Below, piece after piece: positions 24,124 through 32,200 of a stretch of 64,000 nt of DNA. The notes below the pieces were generated by a model that worked only from the letters and a program-made list of their open reading frames with translations, was not told where the DNA came from and made no database searches. The first letter of the stretch is position 1; each line of letters opens with the position of its first letter. Location: NCBI GenBank assembly GCA_963975155.1, contig CAXBFG010000005.1:62001-126000 (forward strand), given 5' to 3'. The position numbers and the translations under genes are program-made. Origin of the DNA: UBA5109 sp963975155 (lineage in GTDB: Bacteria; Pseudomonadota; Gammaproteobacteria; Pseudomonadales; Pseudohongiellaceae).

Positions 24124-25555
24124 TAAGCAAGGCAAGCTAAAGCGATTAATTCCGGAAATGCGCCGCATTCGAAATATTCATTTTGTAGGTATTGGTGGGG
24201 CCGGAATGAGTGGTATCGCTGAAGTGTTATTAAATCAGGGTTACCAGATCAGCGGTTCGGATATCGCACCTAGCAAAACGACCGTGCGTCTTGAAAAAAT
24301 GGGAATAAATGTTTTTATCGGCCATAAGGCCAGACAAGTTGAAAATACAGACGTGGTTGTGGTTTCCAGTGCAGTAGATGCGAGCAATGCTGAAATAAAA
24401 GCTGCGATGAAACGCAGGATTCCAATTATACGTCGAGCCGAGATGCTGGCAGAGCTTATGCGCTACCGCCATGCAATAGTAATTGCAGGGACACATGGCA
24501 AGACAACGACAACCAGCATGGTGGCATCGGTTTTGGCACAGGGCAAACTCGACCCTACTTTTGTGATCGGGGGATTGCTGAACAGTGCCGGCACGAATGC
24601 CAAACTCGGAACCAGTCACTACATGGTTGCAGAGGCCGATGAAAGCGATGCCTCATTCCTTCATTTACAACCTATGGTAGCAGTTATCACAAATATTGAT
24701 GATGACCATATGCAGACTTATGGCGGAGATTTCGAAAAGCTTAAACAAACCTTCCTGGATTTTTTGCATAACCTGCCGTTCTACGGCCTGGCCGTTCTAT
24801 GTATAGATGACCCGGTCCTACAGGCCCTTATGCCGGAAATATCCCGCCCGATATTGACCTATGGCTTTTCAGAGCAAGCAGATTTCCGAATACATAGCAT
24901 TTCGCAGCAGAACCAGCACACCAGTTTTTCAGTTAGTCGGCCGGATAGAAAAGACATCTCTCTTACCCTGAGTATGCCGGGCGTGCATAACGCATTGAAT
25001 GCCACAGCGGCTATCGCGGTGGCGACGGACCAGGGATTAAAGGATAAGGATATTGTGCAGGGTCTGGAAAAATTCCAGGGTGTCGGAAGGCGCTTCGAAA
25101 TGCATGGCGATATCAGTTTCAGTAAAGGAAAAGTCATGCTGGTTGATGATTACGGGCATCATCCGACTGAGGTCGCCGCCAATATTAAAGCGATCCGGGC
25201 TGGTTGGCCGGATAAACGTCTGGTGATGATTTATCAGCCACATCGTTACAGCCGTACACAGGATCTGTATGAAGATTTTGTGGATGTACTTTCGGGCGTT
25301 GACCTGTTGTTGCTACTGGATGTTTATGCGGCTGGTGAAAAGCCGATTACAGGTGCTGACAGTAAAAGTTTATGCAGAAGCATCAGGCAGCGTGGGCAAC
25401 ATGATCCGGTTTTTGTGAAAGACCATAATGATTTGCCGCAACTGCTGGAGGATTTACTGGAAAACGGCGATCTCCTGATTACACAAGGTGCCGGCAATGT
25501 GGGTTTGTTATCAAGTCGTCTCGCACAGGAAGGCCTGCAGAGTGAATGGAGTTGA
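24116..25555 (+). CDS. murC: UDP-MurNAc:L-alanine ligase
   Basis: MurC attaches the first amino acid (L-Ala) of the stem peptide. HFVGIGGAGMSGIAEVL binds UDP-MurNAc, GTHGKTTTTSMVASV is the ATP loop, and DDYGHHPTEVAANI with PHRYSRTQDL mark the C-terminal domains. I chose ATG 24116 because GGAGG at 24104-24108 is ideally spaced and the 479-residue product fits the family; an upstream in-frame ATG would add 14 unrelated residues within murG. Confidence 0.97.
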   Translation: MLDKQGKLKRLIPEMRRIRNIHFVGIGGAGMSGIAEVLLNQGYQISGSDIAPSKTTVRLEKMGINVFIGHKARQVENTDVVVVSSAVDASNAEIKAAMKRRIPIIRRAEMLAELMRYRHAIVIAGTHGKTTTTSMVASVLAQGKLDPTFVIGGLLNSAGTNAKLGTSHYMVAEADESDASFLHLQPMVAVITNIDDDHMQTYGGDFEKLKQTFLDFLHNLPFYGLAVLCIDDPVLQALMPEISRPILTYGFSEQADFRIHSISQQNQHTSFSVSRPDRKDISLTLSMPGVHNALNATAAIAVATDQGLKDKDIVQGLEKFQGVGRRFEMHGDISFSKGKVMLVDDYGHHPTEVAANIKAIRAGWPDKRLVMIYQPHRYSRTQDLYEDFVDVLSGVDLLLLLDVYAAGEKPITGADSKSLCRSIRQRGQHDPVFVKDHNDLPQLLEDLLENGDLLITQGAGNVGLLSSRLAQEGLQSEWS

Positions 25556-25561
25556 TACTGA

Positions 25562-26485
25562 ATGAAGAATAAATTTGGCAGAGTGGCCGTATTGATGGGA
25601 GGGGATTCTTCAGAGCGGGAGATTTCTCTGCTCAGCGGCAATGCTGTGCTTAAGGCTTTATTGGATAGTGGTGTTGATGCTTTTGGAATCGATACGGGAA
25701 ATGATTTTTATTCGGCAATACAAACAGAAAAATTTGACAGGGTTTTCATCATGTTGCATGGAGGTCCTGGAGAGGATGGCCGGGTTCAGGCGGCTCTGGA
25801 TTTAATGGGCATACCTTATACAGGAAGTGATCATCCGGCTTGTGCGCTGGCAATGGATAAAGTCCGCAGCAAACTGATCTGGATGGCACAGGGTTTGGCT
25901 ACTCCAGAATTTGAATTGCTATACGCGAGTACAGACTGGCAGGCGGTAATTGATCAGTTGGGAGTGTGTTTTGTTAAGCCGGTTAATGAAGGGTCCAGCA
26001 TGGGTATTTCCAAAGCCGCTAATGCTGCAGAGCTAAAAAAAGCATTTGAGCTGGCCGTGCAGTTTGATGATGTCGTTATCGCTGAACAATGGATAGATGG
26101 ACCAGAGTATACGGTGCCCATCATTAATAATCAGGTTTTGCCAGCAATTGAACTAAGGACCAAGAATGCCTTTTACGATTTTCAGGCCAAATATGAGTCG
26201 GATGAGACGCAATATATTTGCCCTTGTGATCTGGATGAAGATGCTGATCAGACGCTTAGAAATTTGTCGGGTACTGCTTATCAACTGCTTGGCTGTCGGG
26301 GCTGGGGGAGAGTTGACCTGATGCGCGATAAAGAGGGTAAGTTCTGGTTGCTGGAAGTAAACACAGTGCCAGGTATGACGAGTCACAGTCTGGTGCCGAT
26401 GTCGGCTGCAGCCTATGGTTTGAATTTCGATTCATTAGTGCTGGAAATATTGAAGAGTAGCGATCTGAAACGAGGCAGAGCTTAG
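25562..26485 (+). CDS. ddlB: D-alanine:D-alanine ligase B
   Basis: DdlB makes the D-Ala-D-Ala dipeptide used by MurF. It is an ATP-grasp enzyme: VLMGGDSSEREISLLSG at the N terminus, HGGPGEDGRVQAALD, the PYTGS substrate segment, VKPVNEGSSMGISK in the ATP-binding part, and EVNTVPGMTSHSLVP at the C terminus. Length is 307 residues, same as E. coli DdlB. It sits 6 bases after murC and one base before ftsQ. Confidence 0.98.
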   Translation: MKNKFGRVAVLMGGDSSEREISLLSGNAVLKALLDSGVDAFGIDTGNDFYSAIQTEKFDRVFIMLHGGPGEDGRVQAALDLMGIPYTGSDHPACALAMDKVRSKLIWMAQGLATPEFELLYASTDWQAVIDQLGVCFVKPVNEGSSMGISKAANAAELKKAFELAVQFDDVVIAEQWIDGPEYTVPIINNQVLPAIELRTKNAFYDFQAKYESDETQYICPCDLDEDADQTLRNLSGTAYQLLGCRGWGRVDLMRDKEGKFWLLEVNTVPGMTSHSLVPMSAAAYGLNFDSLVLEILKSSDLKRGRA

Positions 26486-26486
26486 G

Positions 26487-27308
26487 ATGAACAGATTGTA
26501 TCCAGGCAGGAGAAATAGCCGTCATCGCGGGGCCAGCGTGCGCAGGAATAAAAGTGAAGGGTTGTTGCAAACACGTGGTCCCCTGCTGAAAAAAGTAATT
26601 CTTACTGTGCTCATAAGCAGTCTGCTTTTGTTAATTGGATTAAATTCCAGAACGATAGTTAAAGATATAAATCAGCAAAAAATTGAATTCGTTGCAATCG
26701 AAGGGAGTCTGAGTAAGGTCTCTGAAAATGACATCAAAGAAATAGTCTTTGGATTTATAAATCAGAGCATGGTTGCTATTGACCTCAATAAAATTCAATA
26801 CGCACTTGAGGAAAATCCCTGGATTAAAACTGTCAGTTTGCGCAGGAAATGGCCGGATACCTTGATGATAAATGTCAAAGAAGAAATTGCTATTGCCCGT
26901 TGGGGTCAAACACAGCTGTTAAATCAGGAAGGTATGCTTTTTGCACCGCCTTCAGTCATTGGTGCAGGTAATTTAGCTGAGCTTTCCGGACCCGTTGGCA
27001 GCGAATTAAGGGTTATGGAGCAGTATCAGGTGTTTAACCAATTGCTCTATCCAAAAAATCTGCGCATTGCCAGCTTAAATCTGAACAGTCGTGGTGCATG
27101 GACAATGAAATTCAATAATGAAATTTATGTCGCTGTAGGCAGCATTCGGCCAGTAGAGAAAGTAAGACGCTTTGCTGGAGTTTATGAAACTTTATTTGCC
27201 GGGCAAATTGCTGCGATAGAAGCTTTTGATTTGCGCTATGAAGACGGCATTGCAGTTCGGCATAAGTCGCCAACGACTGACGCTTTAATTTCAATGCAAA
27301 CGAGATAA
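26487..27308 (+). CDS. ftsQ: Cell division protein FtsQ
   Basis: FtsQ is a bitopic scaffold that joins FtsK to the FtsBL/FtsWI complex. It has a long basic cytoplasmic tail (1-35, many Arg), one membrane helix (about 36-53), a POTRA domain starting at IEFVAIEGSLSKVSENDI, and the FtsQ/DivIB domain with LRRKWPDTLMINVKEEIAIARWG and LLNQEGMLF. Length is 273 residues, normal. It is followed 36 bases later by ftsA. Confidence 0.95.
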   Translation: MNRLYPGRRNSRHRGASVRRNKSEGLLQTRGPLLKKVILTVLISSLLLLIGLNSRTIVKDINQQKIEFVAIEGSLSKVSENDIKEIVFGFINQSMVAIDLNKIQYALEENPWIKTVSLRRKWPDTLMINVKEEIAIARWGQTQLLNQEGMLFAPPSVIGAGNLAELSGPVGSELRVMEQYQVFNQLLYPKNLRIASLNLNSRGAWTMKFNNEIYVAVGSIRPVEKVRRFAGVYETLFAGQIAAIEAFDLRYEDGIAVRHKSPTTDALISMQTR

Positions 27309-27344
27309 GTCATGCTAAGGCATGATAGTTAACAGGGGTACGTG

Positions 27345-28580
27345 ATGAGTAATACAACTACAGGCAACATGATCGTGGGGCTGGATATCGGCACCTCAAA
27401 AGTGGTCGCCATTGTAGGCGAGGTGGATGCTGACGGAGTTTTACATATCGTTGGTATAGGTCGTCACAAATCCCGAGGTTTGAAAAAAGGCACGGTGGTT
27501 AATATTGAATCGACAGTACAGTCGATTCAGCGAGCTGTAGAAGAAGCGGAATTAATGGCTGGTTGTCAGATTCACTCTGTATTTGCTGGAATCGCCGGAA
27601 AGCATATTCGCAGTATGAATTCACACGGGATTGTGGCTATCAGGGATAAAGAAGTATATGCGGCGGATATTGAAAGAGTTATTGATGCCGCCCAGGCTGT
27701 TGCAATTCCTGCCGATCAGAAAGTTCTGCATATTTTGCCTCAGGAATACATTATTGATTCTCAGGAAGGTGTCAAGGAACCACTGGGAATGTCAGGTGTT
27801 CGACTTGAAGCAAAAGTTCATCTGGTTACCTGTGCAACCAATGCTGCTCAGAATATCGAAAAATGTATTCGGCGCTGCGGGTTGGAAACCGAAGAAATTA
27901 TTCTGGAACAACTGGCTTCAAGTTATTCAGTACTGACCGAAGATGAAAAAGAGCTGGGTGTTTGTCTGATTGATATTGGTGGAGGGACTACCGATATTGC
28001 CATCTTTACTGAAGGAGCTATACGACATACAGGAGTGATTCCGATTGCCGGTGATCAGGTAACTAATGATATTGCCATGGCGCTGAGAACACCGACTGAA
28101 AATGCAGAAGAACTCAAAATTAAATATGCCTGTGCACTTTCTCAACTGGCGAGTCCCGATGAAATGATCAAAGTCCCCAGCGTTGGCGACAGACCGCCGC
28201 GAGAGTTGTCCAGAAGGGCCCTGGCTGATGTTGTTGAACCACGCTATGACGAACTCTTCCATCTGATACAGGCTGAACTTCGTCACAGTGGCTTCGAGGA
28301 TATGCTTGCAGCAGGTCTGGTCTTTACCGGCGGTACCAGCAAGATGGAAGGAGTGGCCGAACTTGCTGAGGAGATTTTCCATATGCCAGTAAGAATCGGT
28401 ATGCCTTTTGAGGTAAATGGACTGGTCGATATTGTCAGAAATCCAACCTATTCCACAGGAGTTGGTTTATTACTTTACGGAATGAAACAGCATCAGGAAA
28501 AACATGGTGCAAATAGTCACAAGGATTCAGGTTTTAATATTTTGGAAAGGGTAAAGAGGTTTTTTAGTAGTGATGAGTAA
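27345..28580 (+). CDS. ftsA: Cell division protein FtsA
   Basis: FtsA is an actin-like ATPase that tethers FtsZ to the membrane. Nucleotide-binding segments include VGLDIGTSKVVAIVGE, LIDIGGGTTDIAIF and LVFTGGTSKMEG. A C-terminal amphipathic helix (FNILERVKRFFSS) provides the membrane-targeting sequence. ATG 27345 is preferred over the GTG one codon earlier because AGGGG at 27334-27338 is spaced for it. Length is 411 residues. Confidence 0.97.
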   Translation: MSNTTTGNMIVGLDIGTSKVVAIVGEVDADGVLHIVGIGRHKSRGLKKGTVVNIESTVQSIQRAVEEAELMAGCQIHSVFAGIAGKHIRSMNSHGIVAIRDKEVYAADIERVIDAAQAVAIPADQKVLHILPQEYIIDSQEGVKEPLGMSGVRLEAKVHLVTCATNAAQNIEKCIRRCGLETEEIILEQLASSYSVLTEDEKELGVCLIDIGGGTTDIAIFTEGAIRHTGVIPIAGDQVTNDIAMALRTPTENAEELKIKYACALSQLASPDEMIKVPSVGDRPPRELSRRALADVVEPRYDELFHLIQAELRHSGFEDMLAAGLVFTGGTSKMEGVAELAEEIFHMPVRIGMPFEVNGLVDIVRNPTYSTGVGLLLYGMKQHQEKHGANSHKDSGFNILERVKRFFSSDE

Positions 28581-28644
28581 TAGGTATTTTGTTTTAAGGG
28601 TAATTAAATTTTTAACTTACGGTAGAAAATAGAGGGGTAATACT

Positions 28645-29826
28645 ATGTTTGAGATCATTGATAATATTGCGCAAAACGCAGTAATTAAAGTGATTGGTGT
28701 CGGTGGGGGTGGTGGCAACGCTGTCCAGCACATGTTATCGAGTAGCATCGATGGTGTAGATTTTATTTGCGCTAATACGGATGCGCAGGCACTGGATAAA
28801 GTCGGCACAAAAATCAATCTGCAACTGGGTAGTGATGTCACCAAAGGTTTGGGAGCAGGCGCCAATCCAGAAGTTGGTCGACAGGCAGCGCTTGAGGACA
28901 AGGATCGAATCCGGGAAATAATTTCCGGTGCAGATATGGTTTTCATCACTGCAGGTATGGGAGGTGGTACCGGTACCGGTGGCGCACCTGTGGTCGCAGA
29001 AATTGCCCGTGAAATGGGAGTGTTAACGGTAGCAGTTGTAACCAAACCGTTTCCGTTTGAAGGTCGAAAACGCATGGCAATTGCGGAAAAAGGAATTAAG
29101 GAACTGGAAGAACATGTGGATTCTTTGATTACCATTCCAAATGAAAAGCTCATGGAAGTACTCGGGAAAGGGGCGACCCTGCTTGATGCTTTTAAATCAG
29201 CCAATGACGTACTGTTAGGCGCTGTCAAAGGTATTGCTGATTTGATTACTCGGCCAGGCATGATCAATGTTGACTTTGCGGATGTCAGCACAGTGATGTC
29301 TGAAATGGGTATGGCAATGATGGGTAGTGGAATCGCAAGTGGAGAGAACCGTGCCGTTGAAGCAGCTGAGGCAGCTATAAGAAGTCCACTGCTGGAAGAT
29401 GTGAACCTGCAAGGTGCCAGAGGAATTCTGATCAATATCACAGCAAGTGAGAGTCTGACTCTGGGAGAATTTTCAGAAGTTGGAGATACTATCTCTGAAT
29501 TTGCTTCTGATCAGGCGATTGTTGTTATCGGTACAGTAATCGATCCGGAAATGGGAGACGACATATGCGTCACGGTTGTCGCCACTGGCCTGGGTGCACA
29601 GCAAATGGAACGTCCTACCAAGGTTATTGATAACACAAGAAAAGGTAATAAAAGTGTTGATTTCAATTCCCTGGACAGACCGGCCGTGATGCGCAGAAGT
29701 TCAGGTGTAGGTGCTGAGATGGAAGAAGCACATGTCGAGAAACCCATGCTGGCAAAAGCTGTAGGCGCTGAAAATGATATGGATTATCTGGATATTCCGG
29801 CTTTCTTGCGCAAACAGGCTGATTAA
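28645..29826 (+). CDS. ftsZ: Cell division protein FtsZ
   Basis: FtsZ is the tubulin-like GTPase that forms the division ring. GVGGGGGNAVQHM (18-30) and the tubulin signature GGGTGTGG (106-113) are in place, along with the T7-loop region NVDFADVSTVM. The C-terminal peptide DYLDIPAFLRKQ is the conserved docking site for FtsA and ZipA. GAGGGG precedes the start. Length is 393 residues. A long open frame on the opposite strand is a codon-bias artefact. Confidence 0.98.
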   Translation: MFEIIDNIAQNAVIKVIGVGGGGGNAVQHMLSSSIDGVDFICANTDAQALDKVGTKINLQLGSDVTKGLGAGANPEVGRQAALEDKDRIREIISGADMVFITAGMGGGTGTGGAPVVAEIAREMGVLTVAVVTKPFPFEGRKRMAIAEKGIKELEEHVDSLITIPNEKLMEVLGKGATLLDAFKSANDVLLGAVKGIADLITRPGMINVDFADVSTVMSEMGMAMMGSGIASGENRAVEAAEAAIRSPLLEDVNLQGARGILINITASESLTLGEFSEVGDTISEFASDQAIVVIGTVIDPEMGDDICVTVVATGLGAQQMERPTKVIDNTRKGNKSVDFNSLDRPAVMRRSSGVGAEMEEAHVEKPMLAKAVGAENDMDYLDIPAFLRKQAD

Positions 29827-29912
29827 GGAACTTCTGGTGAACTAATGGTCTTACCTAGGATGGGGCAGATTTCTGGAAGTTCAGGGTAATAAGGTGCTTT
29901 TAAGTATTACGC

Positions 29913-29941
29913 TTGGGATGCAGAGCCTAGTTTGCTAGAAT
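29913..29941 (+). promoter_or_regulatory. Putative promoter of lpxC
   Basis: TTGGGA and TAGAAT with a 17-base spacer predict a start near 29948, about 70 bases before lpxC. In enterobacteria lpxC also has its own promoter within the ftsZ-lpxC gap. No terminator is seen after ftsZ. Confidence 0.5.
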
Positions 29942-30017
29942 TGCGCCTTGTTGTTTTGGTGCAAATTTTCGTGAACCGCAGCAAGTCAATAACGCTTGTT
30001 AATTAAGAGTTAATTAG

Positions 30018-30926
30018 ATGATAAAACAGAGAACCCTAAAAAATGTTATTCGCGCTACTGGCGTAGGATTGCATACCGGGGAGAAAGTTTACTTAACCCT
30101 GCGGCCTGCACCAGTTGATACCGGTATAGTGTTTACGAGGGTTGACCTGGATCCAATAGTTGTCATTCCGGCGTTGGCTGAAAATGTAGGAGATACCACC
30201 CTGTCTTCAACCCTGGTCAAGGGAGACGTCAGAATTTCTACCGTTGAACACCTGATGTCTGCCATGTCCGGACTGGGTATCGATAATGCCTTTGTTGATC
30301 TGAGTGCAGCAGAAGTGCCTATCATGGACGGTAGCGCAGGACCTTTTGTCTTTCTTATCCAGTCTGCGGGTATAGAAGAACAGGATGTCCCCAAAAAGTA
30401 TATCCGTATTACGAAAGAACTTAGTGTCGAACAGGAAGGCAAGAAAGTCAGCCTTAAACCATTTAATGGCTTTAAGGTCGGTTATACACTTCTCTATGAC
30501 CACCCTGTACATCGCAAACATACCAAGGAAGCCTGTATCGATTTTTCGAGCACCTCTTTCGTGAAGGAAGTCAGTCGAGCGCGTACTTTTGGCTTTATGC
30601 ATGAATTTGAAGCATTGAGGAACCGAAATCTAGCCCTCGGTGCCAGCATGGATAATGCTGTGGCTGTAGGTGACTACCGGGTTTTAAACGAAGATGGCCT
30701 GCGTTACGAAGATGAATTTGTTAAACATAAAATACTGGACTCAATTGGCGATCTTTACTTGCTAGGGAAAAGCCTGATTGGTGAATTTGCCGGTTATAAA
30801 TCAGGCCATGCTTTAAATAATGCACTGCTAAGAAAGTTGTTAGCCAACGAAGATTGCTGGGAAATTGTGACTTTCGACACAGAAGAGGAAGCTCCAATCT
30901 CCTACCTTAGACCTCAATTCTCATAA
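30018..30926 (+). CDS. lpxC: UDP-3-O-acyl-GlcNAc deacetylase
   Basis: LpxC is the committed zinc-dependent step of lipid A synthesis. Zinc ligands H78 (STVEHLMSA), H237 and D241 (VKHKILDSIGDL) and the catalytic H264 (SGHALNN) match E. coli numbering. N-terminal RTLKNVIRATGVGLHTGEKV is typical. Length is 302 residues. It ends the dcw cluster as in most gammaproteobacteria. Levels are set by FtsH proteolysis in E. coli; the C-terminal tail here (YLRPQFS) is not obviously the same degron. Confidence 0.98.
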   Translation: MIKQRTLKNVIRATGVGLHTGEKVYLTLRPAPVDTGIVFTRVDLDPIVVIPALAENVGDTTLSSTLVKGDVRISTVEHLMSAMSGLGIDNAFVDLSAAEVPIMDGSAGPFVFLIQSAGIEEQDVPKKYIRITKELSVEQEGKKVSLKPFNGFKVGYTLLYDHPVHRKHTKEACIDFSSTSFVKEVSRARTFGFMHEFEALRNRNLALGASMDNAVAVGDYRVLNEDGLRYEDEFVKHKILDSIGDLYLLGKSLIGEFAGYKSGHALNNALLRKLLANEDCWEIVTFDTEEEAPISYLRPQFS

Positions 30927-31007
30927 TTTACAGAAATTTATATTGACTTCAGATTTAGCAGGAAGTCACATTTTAGTGGTCGCTTAAGCCCATGTGCTGA
31001 GGCTATT

Positions 31008-31109
31008 ATGGACAAGACGGCCATAAAATGGTTAACTCCCGAGCCAAGGTCAGGTGTTACTCGTAAACAGAATCAGGCAGGACTGTATCATACGATTGTG
31101 AAGCACTAA
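31008..31109 (+). CDS. Possible small ORF between lpxC and the M23 peptidase gene
   Basis: A 33-codon frame with ATG and GAGG 5 bases upstream encodes a basic peptide beginning MDKTAIKWLTPEPRSG. It has no signal peptide and no SecM arrest motif. It may be chance; the 217-base gap shows nothing else. Confidence 0.2.
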   Translation: MDKTAIKWLTPEPRSGVTRKQNQAGLYHTIVKH

Positions 31110-31143
31110 CATAATGCAGCAAGCAGTGGAAAACCCCCAGTAG

Positions 31144-32082
31144 ATGAAAATAATCATAGTAGACCAAAAACATGGCGAAACCAGGTCCTTGGTGTTAAAG
31201 GGCTGGATGAGAGTGCTGGTAACATTCTGCTTCCTGGGTATGCCTGTGTTATTGGGGTATTACGGTTATCAGTTCAACGCCAGTCGCAGTAATGATTTAT
31301 ACGCAGGTGAAGCGGCACAGGCCTGGGCAGAGAAATTAGTCGAGCAGGAAGCAGAAGTTAAGCGTATACGCGAGGAAGCCCTGGCTCAATTGCAGGCGCT
31401 GACTTTACGTCTGGCCAATTTACAGGCACGTTTGCTGAGATTGGATGCTCTCGGTGAACGACTGACCAGTATCAGTGATATAGATGACGGTGAATTTGAT
31501 TTCACACAGGAACCGGCACTGGGTGGCCCAGAAATCCAAATGGAAGAAGGAACTGCCTACTTTGCTTCATTTGATTTGATCCACGAAATGGACCAACTCA
31601 GCCTGCAGATTGAAGACCGTCAGCAACAACTGGAATTTATTGACACCCTGCTTTCCGACAGACAAATTAAGTCTGACACCTTTCTTGCGGGGCGTCCGGT
31701 ATCTTCGGGTTGGATGTCATCAGGATTTGGCCGCCGTATCGATCCATTTAATGGTGAACTGGCCTGGCATGCGGGTGTTGATTTTGCTACTGGCGAGACC
31801 GGTGTGGATGTTAGCTCCGTTGCTTCCGGAGTAGTCACATTTGCCGGCGAGCGCAGTGGCTATGGTTTGATGGTGGAGGTAAATCATGGCAATGGCTATG
31901 AAACCTTGTATGCCCATAACCAGGAACTCATGGTTAATCCCGGCGATATCATCAAAAAAGGACAGGTACTAGCTCTGTCTGGAAATTCGGGCAGGTCTAC
32001 CGGACCGCATGTTCATTTTGAAATCCACAAAAACGGTCGTGTCATCGACCCGGCTTCCTATATTAACCGAACCAATCGGTGA
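31144..32082 (+). CDS. M23 (LytM) family peptidase, membrane anchored
   Basis: The protein is probably a periplasmic peptidoglycan endopeptidase or an amidase activator. One N-terminal membrane helix (about 20-42) is followed by a coiled coil (about 58-115, rich in Glu/Ala/Leu/Arg) and a C-terminal LytM domain with the zinc motif WHAGVDFA (H and D) and GPHVHFEIHKNGR (HxH). The catalytic residues are thus complete, unlike degenerate EnvC/NlpD activators. Length is 312 residues. It takes the place between lpxC and secA that E. coli uses for secM. Confidence 0.9.
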   Translation: MKIIIVDQKHGETRSLVLKGWMRVLVTFCFLGMPVLLGYYGYQFNASRSNDLYAGEAAQAWAEKLVEQEAEVKRIREEALAQLQALTLRLANLQARLLRLDALGERLTSISDIDDGEFDFTQEPALGGPEIQMEEGTAYFASFDLIHEMDQLSLQIEDRQQQLEFIDTLLSDRQIKSDTFLAGRPVSSGWMSSGFGRRIDPFNGELAWHAGVDFATGETGVDVSSVASGVVTFAGERSGYGLMVEVNHGNGYETLYAHNQELMVNPGDIIKKGQVLALSGNSGRSTGPHVHFEIHKNGRVIDPASYINRTNR

Positions 32083-32200
32083 ACCCTTCACATTGAGAAT
32101 TAAAGTGCAGATTAATACTGCGCTTGTTGTACTTAATCATTAAAATTATTGGCCCTACCCGGGTCAAATTTATCAAAGAAACACTGGAATACTATTCATC

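Noticed and set aside
28617..29441. 274-codon minus-strand open frame
   Set aside because: It is antisense to ftsZ and rich in Ser/Pro/Ile as expected for a shadow frame; FtsZ explains the region completely.
31008..31109. SecM-type arrest peptide controlling secA
   Set aside because: The short frame lacks a signal peptide and the SecM arrest motif, and a LytM peptidase gene separates it from secA.
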